From an uncultured Akkermansia sp. (GTDB lineage: Bacteria > Verrucomicrobiota > Verrucomicrobiia > Verrucomicrobiales > Akkermansiaceae): 64,000 nt of DNA. A program made the translations under genes and the position numbers. Numbering within the stretch: the stretch's first letter is position 1; every line of letters starts with the position of its first letter. Where the stretch lies: the NCBI GenBank assembly GCA_944390825.1, contig CALXRG010000010.1:29595-93594 (forward strand). Direction: 5' to 3'. The notes beneath the pieces are model-generated. The model had not been told where the DNA came from and ran no database searches. It worked only from the letters and a program-made list of their open reading frames with translations. This document shows positions 25,614 through 33,544 of the stretch, piece after piece.

Positions 25614-27734
25614 ATGTCACAGATTATCAAGCGCAACGGAAAGCGCGAGCGATTCGAGGCCTACAAAGTGCAGCAGGCCATCGAAAAGGCGTATCATGCC
25701 TCACAGGAACCGTACAACCCGCTGGTGTATGCCAACGTCCTGGATGCCCTGCGGACGGAGGAATACCTGCCGGTGGAGAAAGTGCAGGACACCATCGAGC
25801 GCGAACTGATGAAAGCCGGCGCCTACGACACCGCGCGCAACTTCATCAAATACCGCTTCCTGCACAAACTGCAGCGCGAACAAATAGCTGGCATGTACCA
25901 GGGCAACACCTGGGTGGACTGCAAACAGACCATTGAGGAGTACATCGGCAACACAGACTGGCGTATCAAGGCCAACTCCAACACCACCTACTCCAACGCC
26001 GGATTAGTCAACAACACCGCCGGCAAGGTCATCGCCAACTACTGGCTCGACCAGGTCTACACCCCGGAGGAAGGAGCCGCCCACCGCAACGGTGACTATC
26101 ACATCCACGATCTGGACTGCCTGACCGGCTACTGCGCGGGCTGGAGCCTGCGCAACCTGCTCAACGAAGGCTTCAACGGTGTACGCAGCCGGGTCAACAG
26201 CCGCCCGCCCAAGCACTTCCGCGAAGCCCTCGGACAAATGGCAAATTTCCTTGGGATTCTGCAAAGCGAATGGGCCGGAGCCCAGGCCTTCAGCTCGTTT
26301 GACACCTACCTCTCGCCCTACCTCTTCAAGGACCAGCTCCCCTTCTCCGAGGTCAAAAAGGCACTGCGCAGCTTCGTCTACAACCTCAACGTTCCGTCCC
26401 GTTGGGGGCAAAGCCCCTTCACCAACGTCACCATCGACTGGACCGTCCCGCGGGATCTGCGCGAGCAGCCGCCCTTCTCCGGCGGTGCCCATATTTTCGA
26501 GAACGTGCATGACGAAGCCCTGACCGCCCTGGCCATCGAGCGAGGGGCCACCAGCCTCACCGGGATGACCTACAAGCACTTCCAGCCGGAGATGAATGTC
26601 ATCCAACGAGCCTTCTACGAAGTCCTGACGGAGGGGGACAGCACAGGCCAGCCCTTCACCTTCCCGATTCCCACCGTCAACATCACCGAGGACTTTGACT
26701 GGGAAGGCGAGAACGTCCCCCTGCTCTTTGAAAATGCCGCCAAGATCGGCTCGTCCTATTTCCAGAACTTCATTGGCTCGCAGTACAAATACGACGAAAA
26801 CGGCAACAAAGTCATCGACGAAGAAGCCTACAAACCGGACGCCGTCCGCTCGATGTGCTGCCGCCTGCAACTCGACCTTCGCGAGCTTCTCAAGCGAGGC
26901 GGCGGGCTCTTCGGCTCCGCCGAGATGACCGGTTCCATAGGCGTCGTCACCATCAACATGGCACGCCTGGGCTACCTCTACAAAGGCAACAAAAACCTGC
27001 TCTACAGCAAGCTTGGCGAGCTCATGGACCTGGCGAAAGACACCCTGGAAAAGAAGCGTGTCTTCATCACCGAACTCTACAACCGGGGACTCTTCCCCTA
27101 TACCAAGCGTTACCTGCCGCACCTGCGCAACCACTTCTCCACCATCGGCCTCAACGGCATCAATGAAATGCTGCGCAACTTCTCACACGACACCATGAAC
27201 ACGGCCACCCCCGACGGCATAGCCTTTGCCGAGGAGGTCCTGCACTTCATGCGTGAACGCATCCGCGGCTACCAGGAGCAAACCGGCAACCTCTATAACC
27301 TCGAAGCCACCCCGGCCGAAGGCACCACCCACCGCTTTGCCCGCGAGGACCAGAAACGCTTCCCGGATATCATCCAAGCCGGCACCCCCGGGCACCGCTA
27401 CTACACCAACAGCTCGCAGCTGCCCGTCAACTACACGCACGACCTCTTCAAAGCCCTCAAAATGCAGGACAAACTGCAGTGCTGCTACACCGGCGGCACC
27501 GTCTTCCACATGTACATGAACGAAGCAATCTCCTCACCGGAAGCCTGCCGCGACATCGTACGCAAGGTCCTGACCAACTTCAAAATGCCCTACATCACCG
27601 TCACTCCGCTCTTCTCTGTCTGCGAAAAGCACGGTTACCTCAAAGGCCGGCACGACTACTGTCCGATCTGCGACCAGGAACTCATCGCCCGCGTCCGCAC
27701 CGAAGAGCAGCCGGAGCTGCCCCTCTTCGACTGA
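25614..27734 (+). CDS. nrdD: Anaerobic ribonucleoside-triphosphate reductase, large part (class III, lacks glycyl-radical tail)
   Basis: A 706-aa catalytic protein of class III ribonucleotide reductase. An N-terminal ATP-cone (about 3-92, IIKRNGKRERFEAYKVQQAI) is followed by the ten-stranded barrel: HIHDLDCLTGYCAGWSLRN (163-181), SRWGQSPFTNVTIDW (262-276), and MCCRLQLDLRELLKRGGGLFG (414-434), where Cys415/416 aligns with the substrate-radical cysteine. The C-terminal zinc-site residues are SVCEKHGYL (Cys670) and YCPICDQEL (Cys683, Cys686). Canonical enzymes run on within about 20 residues into RVxGY; here the protein ends at ELPLFD with no glycyl-radical motif, and that segment is a separate gene at 27876. 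Controlled by an NrdR box pair. A 10-bp hairpin follows the stop. Confidence 0.95.
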   Translation: MSQIIKRNGKRERFEAYKVQQAIEKAYHASQEPYNPLVYANVLDALRTEEYLPVEKVQDTIERELMKAGAYDTARNFIKYRFLHKLQREQIAGMYQGNTWVDCKQTIEEYIGNTDWRIKANSNTTYSNAGLVNNTAGKVIANYWLDQVYTPEEGAAHRNGDYHIHDLDCLTGYCAGWSLRNLLNEGFNGVRSRVNSRPPKHFREALGQMANFLGILQSEWAGAQAFSSFDTYLSPYLFKDQLPFSEVKKALRSFVYNLNVPSRWGQSPFTNVTIDWTVPRDLREQPPFSGGAHIFENVHDEALTALAIERGATSLTGMTYKHFQPEMNVIQRAFYEVLTEGDSTGQPFTFPIPTVNITEDFDWEGENVPLLFENAAKIGSSYFQNFIGSQYKYDENGNKVIDEEAYKPDAVRSMCCRLQLDLRELLKRGGGLFGSAEMTGSIGVVTINMARLGYLYKGNKNLLYSKLGELMDLAKDTLEKKRVFITELYNRGLFPYTKRYLPHLRNHFSTIGLNGINEMLRNFSHDTMNTATPDGIAFAEEVLHFMRERIRGYQEQTGNLYNLEATPAEGTTHRFAREDQKRFPDIIQAGTPGHRYYTNSSQLPVNYTHDLFKALKMQDKLQCCYTGGTVFHMYMNEAISSPEACRDIVRKVLTNFKMPYITVTPLFSVCEKHGYLKGRHDYCPICDQELIARVRTEEQPELPLFD

Positions 27735-27736
27735 GT

Positions 27737-27765
27737 CATCGGGGGCGGCGATGCAGCCCCCGATG
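27737..27765 (+). other. Intercistronic hairpin
   Basis: A perfect 10-bp stem CATCGGGGGC (27737-27746) with GCCCCCGATG (27756-27765) starts 3 nt after the nrdD stop. No T run follows, so it is more likely an RNA-stability or partial-termination element than a full terminator. Confidence 0.6.
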
Positions 27766-27875
27766 ATGCAATCATGGCACTGTACGGCCCACCGCCACTG
27801 CAGCGCCCTCACGGCTCAACCAACTGAACCGCCAAAAACAACAAAACATACACCAACAACACACGAACACATACC

Positions 27876-28085
27876 ATGGAAGACATCAAACCTGTCGTCA
27901 AAACCGATGAAGAAATCCTCGCTGAGCACAGCGAGGAGCGTACCCGCTGCACCGTCTACACCCGCGTGATGGGCTACCACCGCCCGGTGGAAACCTTCAA
28001 CGCCGGCAAGCAAGGCGAGTTCGAGGAACGTGCCCATTTCGACGAGCCAGGCCACTGCTGCGCCTGCGACACCATCCTCAAGTAA
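27876..28085 (+). CDS. Stand-alone glycyl-radical domain of NrdD
   Basis: A 69-aa protein. Residues 28-51 read VYTRVMGYHRPVETFNAG and KQGEFEER, the conserved C-terminal segment of class III reductases; Gly33 in RVMGY is the predicted radical site made by NrdG. The N-terminal 25 residues are acidic, and the end has CCAC (Cys61, 62, 64), a possible metal or redox site. The gene lies in the same reading frame as nrdD but is separated by two TGA codons and 141 nt, so it is expressed as its own polypeptide. It has no clear ribosome site. It must dock on the NrdD barrel to deliver the radical, like a spare-part YfiD-type protein. nrdG follows after 23 nt. Confidence 0.85.
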   Translation: MEDIKPVVKTDEEILAEHSEERTRCTVYTRVMGYHRPVETFNAGKQGEFEERAHFDEPGHCCACDTILK

Positions 28086-28108
28086 AACAGAGGCAGCCAA
28101 GCGCTCCC

Positions 28109-28807
28109 ATGAGGCAGCCCACAGACATCACACCACTGACCTTTCTGGACTATCCGCACAAAGCTGCGTGCATCCTCTGGTACAGTGGCTGCAATCTGCG
28201 CTGCCCCTACTGCTACAACCCCGACCTGGCACTTGACAAAAATCCGGCAATCCGCGATGTGATACCCTTCCTGCGAGAGCGCCGCGATTTCCTGGATGCC
28301 GTTGTCATCTCCGGGGGAGAGTGTACCCTCAATCCGGATATCCGGGAGCTTTGTACACGCATCAAAGCTCTCGGGTATCTCGTCAAAATCGACACCAACG
28401 GCAGTAACCCGGCCGTCCTTCACGATCTGCTCGATGCCGGGCTGATCGACTACGTTGCCATGGACCACAAAATGCCCGCGGCCCGCTCCTGGAAGATCAG
28501 GGGCGGCGTCCTGTTTGACCGATTCAGCGAGTGCATGCGCCTGCTGACCGGCTCCGGCATCAACTTTGAGGTACGCACCACCGTGCACCCCATGCTCCTG
28601 GACGAAGCCGACATCCTGCAAATGATTCGGGAAAGCGTCGGCCTCGGTTACGACCAAACCTACTACCTCCAGTACTTCTTTGACGCCGGCAAAACCCTCG
28701 GCAACCTTCCTCCCCCCTCGCGCCGCTACGACCGCGGCCTGCTCGACGAGCGCAGCCCCCTGCCCATCGGCTACCGCAACTTCCCGGAAGACCGCTTCAA
28801 ATACTGA
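28109..28807 (+). CDS. nrdG: Anaerobic ribonucleotide reductase activating enzyme
   Basis: A 232-aa radical-SAM enzyme that abstracts a hydrogen from the reductase glycine. SGCNLRCPYCYN carries the Cys28, Cys32 and Cys35 ligands of the 4Fe-4S cluster; VISGGECTLNPDI is the SAM-binding GGE block, and VKIDTNGSNP and YVAMDHKMP follow in order. It is longer than the E. coli NrdG (154 aa) and resembles the NrdG2 type. It closes the nrdD operon, before a strong terminator. Confidence 0.93.
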   Translation: MRQPTDITPLTFLDYPHKAACILWYSGCNLRCPYCYNPDLALDKNPAIRDVIPFLRERRDFLDAVVISGGECTLNPDIRELCTRIKALGYLVKIDTNGSNPAVLHDLLDAGLIDYVAMDHKMPAARSWKIRGGVLFDRFSECMRLLTGSGINFEVRTTVHPMLLDEADILQMIRESVGLGYDQTYYLQYFFDAGKTLGNLPPPSRRYDRGLLDERSPLPIGYRNFPEDRFKY

Positions 28808-28869
28808 AGCCCCGCCATTGCCCCCCGACCTGCAGCATAGGCCCTTCTCTCGTCAGCACTGGACAAACT

Positions 28870-28910
28870 AACCTGACGGGCAGGGTGCCTTCCCCCCTGC
28901 CCGTCAGGTT
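28870..28910 (+). terminator. Terminator of the nrdD operon
   Basis: A long perfect stem, aacctgacgggcaggg (28870-28885) with its complement ending at 28910, is followed by gttgttgact. The T run is interrupted, but the stem is very stable. Confidence 0.75.
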
Positions 28911-29033
28911 GTTGTTGACTTCTCTGTTGGACTTTTTTCGCGAGCTCTCCCGCCACAGGAAGCAGGACGAAGAGGACGGTGCGGTTCCGCCTGGATTTAC
29001 CTGCCGCTTTACCTGCCTCCCGCCTGCAGGAGT

Positions 29034-31571
29034 TTACCTGCCGTGGTAATCCACCTCCATCACCAGAGAAAGCAATTGGAAATCCAGCGATCCCCCGTAA
29101 CGCAAGCAGAATCCCTGCCCTACCCCCGGTGACGGAATATGGCTGAGCCGGATAGCTCCGGTATGAGGGTAACTGATGCCATCCCGCGACGGCTCATACT
29201 CCTCCCACGTATCTGCCAAAGATGAGCGGTACTCAAACTCAGGATCCGACTCCTGCACCCTGAGCTTAACCCTCCCCAGCTGGCGCACTGCATTGTAGCT
29301 GGAATCCTGCTCCATGCTCATCGTTTGCAGCTCCGAGGAGTAGTAAATCCCCACCTCGTACTCCGTGATTTCAGAATCAACGGGAAGCAGCCCCAGCAAA
29401 AAGCCTCTTCCTGTTGCGGTAAACCGCACGTCAGCGCCCCGCTCCGGATACCCCTTCAAGTAGGCCCTGCCCGTCATTCCGGCCAGATGAGGACAATTCA
29501 ACTGAGAACGCGTTTCTTCGGCAGACCCGCAGTGAGTCACCCCATCGAGGAACCCGTTATCGTACGCCATGCGCTCGATGGAAATCTCGCGACTTGCCAG
29601 GTTTCGCGTGACAAACCACACCTCATCCTCATGACTTGTCAGGCTTGGCAACGCCGCCAAATGCAGCACCTCCCGACCATCAAAACTCACACGCTGCCAA
29701 GCCGTCACCTGCTGTTCAATGTTGGTCGTCAGCACAGCAAGTGTTCCATCCTTCATCAGCACCCAGAGCTGAGTATTCGTGCCGCGCTGCACCGCCCATT
29801 CCTTCACCCCGGACTCAAACAGATGCGCCGCCAGCAAGCTCGTATCCGTCGAGGTGAAACCATCCGCCTCCAGCTTGTAGGAAATCTCACGCAACCGCTT
29901 TCCCCCGCGCTGGATATAGAACACCGTATTCTCAACCCCGTGAGCGCCGAATGCGTCACTTCCCACCGATGACTGGCGATTAAACATCGCATTGCTTGCG
30001 GTGATCGCTCCCCCATTGGAGGCACTCAGCGTCCACTCACTAATCGAGGTACCCACCAGCAAACTCTTAGCCGCACAAACCCAGCAGATCCGGCTCTGAT
30101 CAGCCACCGCCAGCGTCAGATGCAACGCATCATCATCGAGCGAACCTGTCCCGAAATCCGAATAATCATCCACGGCACTGGCAAAGAGCGTCGTGGGCTG
30201 CCCCTTGGTACCACCCATCCACAAGCGTCCCTGGTGCAACTGGCAAAAGCTCGGGTATCCGTTGCGGGCGCCGAAAGCGCCGAAACTCCAACTGCGTGTC
30301 GAGAACATCTTTGGCCTGTCCAGGTAACGGCTTTCAACACTCGCCAGCGCTTTTTTGCTGTTGATCACACTCGTGATTTTCAGCTTGTAGGGACGGGTGC
30401 CCCCGTGAATTCGGAAACAAAGCATCGCGGGAATCGTCGCGACATCCTGAGATTTGCACACCAGCACCATACGGCAAGGTTTACTCTCACTCCCGCTGAA
30501 CGCCCAATTCTTGCGTTCCTCCTGCTCACCCTGATAAAACGTATGCAAGCGCTCCCAATCCCACTGCGTGAAATCTGCGTTTGTATCTGTCGTGTCATAA
30601 CTGCGCCAAAGCTCCCAAGTCCCGTTCCATTCGCCGTACGTTTCCAGCGACCAGTCACCGCATACCTCAAACGGGCTCAGGTACTCATCCAGGATCATCG
30701 CACCAGCCAGGAAACAGTGCGGATAATCCAGCGGAGACGTACTGCCATTGTACATCGAACTCCGGTACAGAGTCCGGCAGTAATAAAAAGACATCAGATT
30801 CGTCTCCTCATCATACACATAGTACGTCACTCCAGGAGACAAATCCGCCGATGCCAGATTCTTCAGAGCCTCGACCTGTAACTCATACGTCTTACCCAGC
30901 AGCACCGTGCGGGAAGCCACCTCAGCATCTGCGAGAATCACTTCCTTGCCCGCCATATCACTCGTGAAACCCACTGATGAATTATTCTCCAGTTGAGCCA
31001 TCGAACCATCCGACGAAATCTGCACCAGCAGTTTTCCATCCTGGTACAGGAGAGTCTCCCTCGGGTAAGGATCCAGATTCAGCGGAGCGTACTCCCAATG
31101 TGTGTCACCGTATCGGTACAAGGCAGCAGGCGGGTAATCCTCATGCAGCACATACACCACGTCATTCACTTGCATCATATCCAGCTCAGCGAGCACATCC
31201 CCGCTATCCCACGGCAAAGAGATTTCATATGGCTCTCCATCATCACCCGTCAGCAGTGCGCCATCCTGGTACACCCTCATCCCGCCGGGGTACAGCTCCA
31301 GCATCAGCACATCACGCTCCGAGTACCGGAAAGGAAACAACCTCACCGCTCCATCATACTGATCCTTGGCTCGCCCCACGTAGCGGGTTCCCACCCGGCG
31401 ACGTATGCCGCCGTACGGCTGAACCAGAAAATTCTTCAACAGCGCCGCGCCACGGTGGTACGCCTGCAAATCAAAACGCGTCGAGAGCCATGGACTCAGC
31501 TCCCCCGCCGTAAATCCTAAGACATATGGGTTTTCCTGCATATCAGGCGTTTTACACTCCGGCGCACTCAT
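29034..31571 (-). CDS. Orphan phage-tail-like protein (tail tubular / podovirus type)
   Basis: An 845-aa protein. The N-terminus YVLGFTAGELSPWLSTRFDLQAYHRGAALL plus NFLVQPYGGIRRRVGTRYVG (about 13-60) matches the opening of a family found in many podovirus-like phages and prophages, and the middle part (LLVGTSISEWTLSASNGG, NTVFYIQRGGKRLREISY, about 505-570) follows the same family's order. Such proteins form tail or connector rings. There is no signal peptide. The ATG at 31571 was chosen; MQENP ten codons later is an alternative. No capsid, terminase, portal, integrase or other tail gene lies next to it; the neighbours are housekeeping genes, so it is either a relic of a prophage or a domesticated gene. 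The frame is intact over 2.5 kb, arguing for selection. Confidence 0.7.
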   Translation of the reverse strand: MSAPECKTPDMQENPYVLGFTAGELSPWLSTRFDLQAYHRGAALLKNFLVQPYGGIRRRVGTRYVGRAKDQYDGAVRLFPFRYSERDVLMLELYPGGMRVYQDGALLTGDDGEPYEISLPWDSGDVLAELDMMQVNDVVYVLHEDYPPAALYRYGDTHWEYAPLNLDPYPRETLLYQDGKLLVQISSDGSMAQLENNSSVGFTSDMAGKEVILADAEVASRTVLLGKTYELQVEALKNLASADLSPGVTYYVYDEETNLMSFYYCRTLYRSSMYNGSTSPLDYPHCFLAGAMILDEYLSPFEVCGDWSLETYGEWNGTWELWRSYDTTDTNADFTQWDWERLHTFYQGEQEERKNWAFSGSESKPCRMVLVCKSQDVATIPAMLCFRIHGGTRPYKLKITSVINSKKALASVESRYLDRPKMFSTRSWSFGAFGARNGYPSFCQLHQGRLWMGGTKGQPTTLFASAVDDYSDFGTGSLDDDALHLTLAVADQSRICWVCAAKSLLVGTSISEWTLSASNGGAITASNAMFNRQSSVGSDAFGAHGVENTVFYIQRGGKRLREISYKLEADGFTSTDTSLLAAHLFESGVKEWAVQRGTNTQLWVLMKDGTLAVLTTNIEQQVTAWQRVSFDGREVLHLAALPSLTSHEDEVWFVTRNLASREISIERMAYDNGFLDGVTHCGSAEETRSQLNCPHLAGMTGRAYLKGYPERGADVRFTATGRGFLLGLLPVDSEITEYEVGIYYSSELQTMSMEQDSSYNAVRQLGRVKLRVQESDPEFEYRSSLADTWEEYEPSRDGISYPHTGAIRLSHIPSPGVGQGFCLRYGGSLDFQLLSLVMEVDYHGR

Positions 31572-31685
31572 GCGGCAAGTCCGCTCTTCGCTCAAATCGA
31601 CCTTTCCCGAACTGAAACCTGTCTGCTCAGCCTCTTTTATCCTGCATTTCCCGATTCCTGAGAGCCGTTGAGACACAGTTGCCTC

Positions 31686-31714
31686 TTGACGGGCAACAGG
31701 AAATTGTGTACTCT
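31686..31714 (+). promoter_or_regulatory. Promoter of the 31727 lipoprotein, leaderless type
   Basis: TTGACG (31686-31691), 17 nt, TACTCT (31709-31714) preceded by TG. An in-frame GTG lies 6 nt downstream (31721) and the ATG 12 nt downstream (31727). Confidence 0.65.
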
Positions 31715-31726
31715 GTCCGCGTGAAC

Positions 31727-32413
31727 ATGACGTGGTACAGAACCCTGCTGGCGGGAGCATTCGTATTGACCGCATGCCAAACCCAACAATCAGGGGACGA
31801 GCAGTCAAATCGTAAGGAGAACGGGCCTGCGCCCCTTCACCTCGGTGCCGTGCACCAAGTCTTCCCCGATCAGGGCTTTGCCACGCTTCGCTTCATCGGC
31901 CCGGTACCGCCGGCCGGCTCCACCCTGATTACTCACCCGCCGGATGGCACCAATTCCCGCGTAGGCAACCTGCAGCTGCCAGCCAACCTCCAAGTGCGCA
32001 ACAGCTACGTGGTTGCCTCCATTCGTTCGGGTGTTGTTTTCCAGGGCGATCGCGTCTTCCTGTACCGGAATGTCGCCCCGAATCAAACTGCCGCTTCGGG
32101 AAACAGCACGGGGGACATTCTCCCCCTGCCGGGTGACGGCAGCCAGCTGGGGACACCTGATGCCGGCTCCCTGGGAACCATCGCATCCCCGGCCGCGACA
32201 TCCTCTGCCATGACGGCTGTGAATCCTGTCTCTGCCGGGGTACCGTCGTCACCCGCCGCTCCGGATTCCGGCTACCTGCAGCCCCTGCCCGACCACCAGC
32301 CGGAAGAAGTCCCTGTGCAGCCTGCCGCCCAGCCCGTCAGGAAACCGGCCGCTTCCGGCAGTGTCCCGGCCTACCTCAATGACATCCCCGACAACATCAA
32401 CGACTGGGATTAG
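31727..32413 (+). CDS. Lipoprotein of unknown function
   Basis: A 228-aa lipoprotein. MTWYRTLLAGAFVLTACQ has a lipobox LTAC with Cys17. A compact beta-rich domain (about 35-110, LGAVHQVFPDQGFATLRFIGP to VVFQGDRVFLYRN) is followed by a Pro/Ala/Ser-rich tail to the C-terminus. The first domain looks like a small barrel, but no family was recognised. Translation could instead begin at the GTG two codons upstream, which is where transcription should start. It diverges from the phage-like gene. A pyrimidine-rich spacer leads to the FAH gene. Confidence 0.75.
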   Translation: MTWYRTLLAGAFVLTACQTQQSGDEQSNRKENGPAPLHLGAVHQVFPDQGFATLRFIGPVPPAGSTLITHPPDGTNSRVGNLQLPANLQVRNSYVVASIRSGVVFQGDRVFLYRNVAPNQTAASGNSTGDILPLPGDGSQLGTPDAGSLGTIASPAATSSAMTAVNPVSAGVPSSPAAPDSGYLQPLPDHQPEEVPVQPAAQPVRKPAASGSVPAYLNDIPDNINDWD

Positions 32414-32417
32414 CCGC

Positions 32418-32524
32418 CTTCTTCTGCTCTGTTTTTGCCGTCCCGTATTTTCCCCACCATTTTTCCTCCATTTTCCCACCCCGTTTTTTCCCTCCTCTGT
32501 CTTCTTCCTCCTATTTTCCCTCCT
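32418..32524 (+). other. Polypyrimidine tract before the FAH gene
   Basis: Almost only C and T over about 105 nt, with few purines, running up to the ATG at 32525. No hairpin, ribosome site or promoter is evident inside it. Confidence 0.8.
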
Positions 32525-33397
32525 ATGCGATTACAATACTACGTCGATGATGAAGGCGAAAGCGTGATAGGCCTTTGGGTGCCGAAACGCAGGTGTTATA
32601 TTGACGTCACCGCCCGGGACGAGCACATCTGGGCAGCTCTCCTGCCCGGCGGCAAAAAACTGCGCAAGGAAATCGAAACCTGGATTGCCTCAGGAGCGGC
32701 GGAAGGCGTCCCGGTGGACACCGAGGGACTTGTCCTGTCCAGTGCCCTGCATGTGCAACCAGTCAACATCGTATGCCTGGGCAAGTGCTATGCGGAACAT
32801 GCCCGGGAGTTCAGCGGTGATGCACCGGAGGAACCTTCGATTTTTCTCAAATCCCCTTCTGCGATCAGCTCCGACCTTTCCTATGTGCTGAATCCTGCGG
32901 GAGCCACTAAACTGGACTACGAAGTTGAGCTTGCCGTCGTCATTGGCGATACGCTCCATCAAGCCGATGAAGCGGAAGTGAAGCGTGCCATTGTGGGCTA
33001 CACTCTCATGTGCGACTACTCGGAGCGTTCGTTCCAGCTCGAGCATGGCGGTCAGTGGACCAAAGGCAAAAGCTGTGATACCTTCGCCCCTTTTGGGCCC
33101 GTTTTTGTCTCCAAAGATGAACTGCCGGATCCCGATCATCTGACGCTTCAGCTCAAAGTCAACGGAGAGCTGCGGCAGAACGCCTCCACATCCGGCCTCA
33201 TCTGGCCGGTGACCAGGCTGATTGCCTATGTCTCCCGCTTCATCACGCTGAATCCAGGCGATGTCGTTTCCACTGGTACCCCCGGTGGTGTTGGCATGGG
33301 CATGAATCCTCCCCGGTACCTGAAAGCCGGTGACACCGTCGAGTTCGGCTGCGACGCCATCGGCTGGGTGACCCAAACAGTAGAAGATGAAGCCTAA
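32525..33397 (+). CDS. Fumarylacetoacetate-hydrolase-family enzyme
   Basis: A 290-aa member of the FAH family. The N-terminal cap (about 1-75) precedes the catalytic beta-roll: NIVCLGKCYAEHARE (about 78-92), PSIFLKSPSAI, LDYEVELAVVIG with the metal-binding EVE triplet (Glu-Val-Glu, about 132-134), GYTLMCDYSERSFQ, WTKGKSCDTFAPFGP, and TGTPGGVGMGMNPPRYLKAGD near the end. Family members hydrolyse or decarboxylate acylpyruvates, oxaloacetate or 2-keto acids with Mg2+; the substrate is not evident. The ATG at 32525 gives the cap without the hydrophobic, Pro/Phe-rich upstream reading. pyrD follows after another pyrimidine-rich spacer. Confidence 0.88.
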   Translation: MRLQYYVDDEGESVIGLWVPKRRCYIDVTARDEHIWAALLPGGKKLRKEIETWIASGAAEGVPVDTEGLVLSSALHVQPVNIVCLGKCYAEHAREFSGDAPEEPSIFLKSPSAISSDLSYVLNPAGATKLDYEVELAVVIGDTLHQADEAEVKRAIVGYTLMCDYSERSFQLEHGGQWTKGKSCDTFAPFGPVFVSKDELPDPDHLTLQLKVNGELRQNASTSGLIWPVTRLIAYVSRFITLNPGDVVSTGTPGGVGMGMNPPRYLKAGDTVEFGCDAIGWVTQTVEDEA

Positions 33398-33540
33398 GAG
33401 GTCGCGCTGTTTTTTCCGCTCCTCCGTTCCCGCATCTTTTTCCGACCTTTCCTCCCCTGCTTTCTTCTTTCTTTCCTCCTTCTTTCCTGGTTCTTCCCTT
33501 TCCTGTTCTTACCCCAACCTCCGGCCTCAGCGCCGACGAA
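33398..33540 (+). other. Second polypyrimidine tract, before pyrD
   Basis: About 140 nt strongly biased to C and T (for example ttcttctttctttcctcc), ending just before the GTG start of pyrD. Like the tract at 32418, it has no recognisable promoter. Confidence 0.75.
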
Positions 33541-33544
33541 ATCC

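Noticed and set aside
26004..27134. 376-codon minus-strand frame opposite nrdD
   Set aside because: Antisense shadow; no motif, and nrdD is certain.
27732..27765. TGA at the end of nrdD followed at once by a hairpin, as in a selenocysteine insertion site
   Set aside because: Reading through gives a short Gly/Ala/Pro sequence and another TGA, with no selenoprotein homology, and the glycyl-radical gene has its own ATG. The hairpin loop also does not fit a bacterial SECIS.
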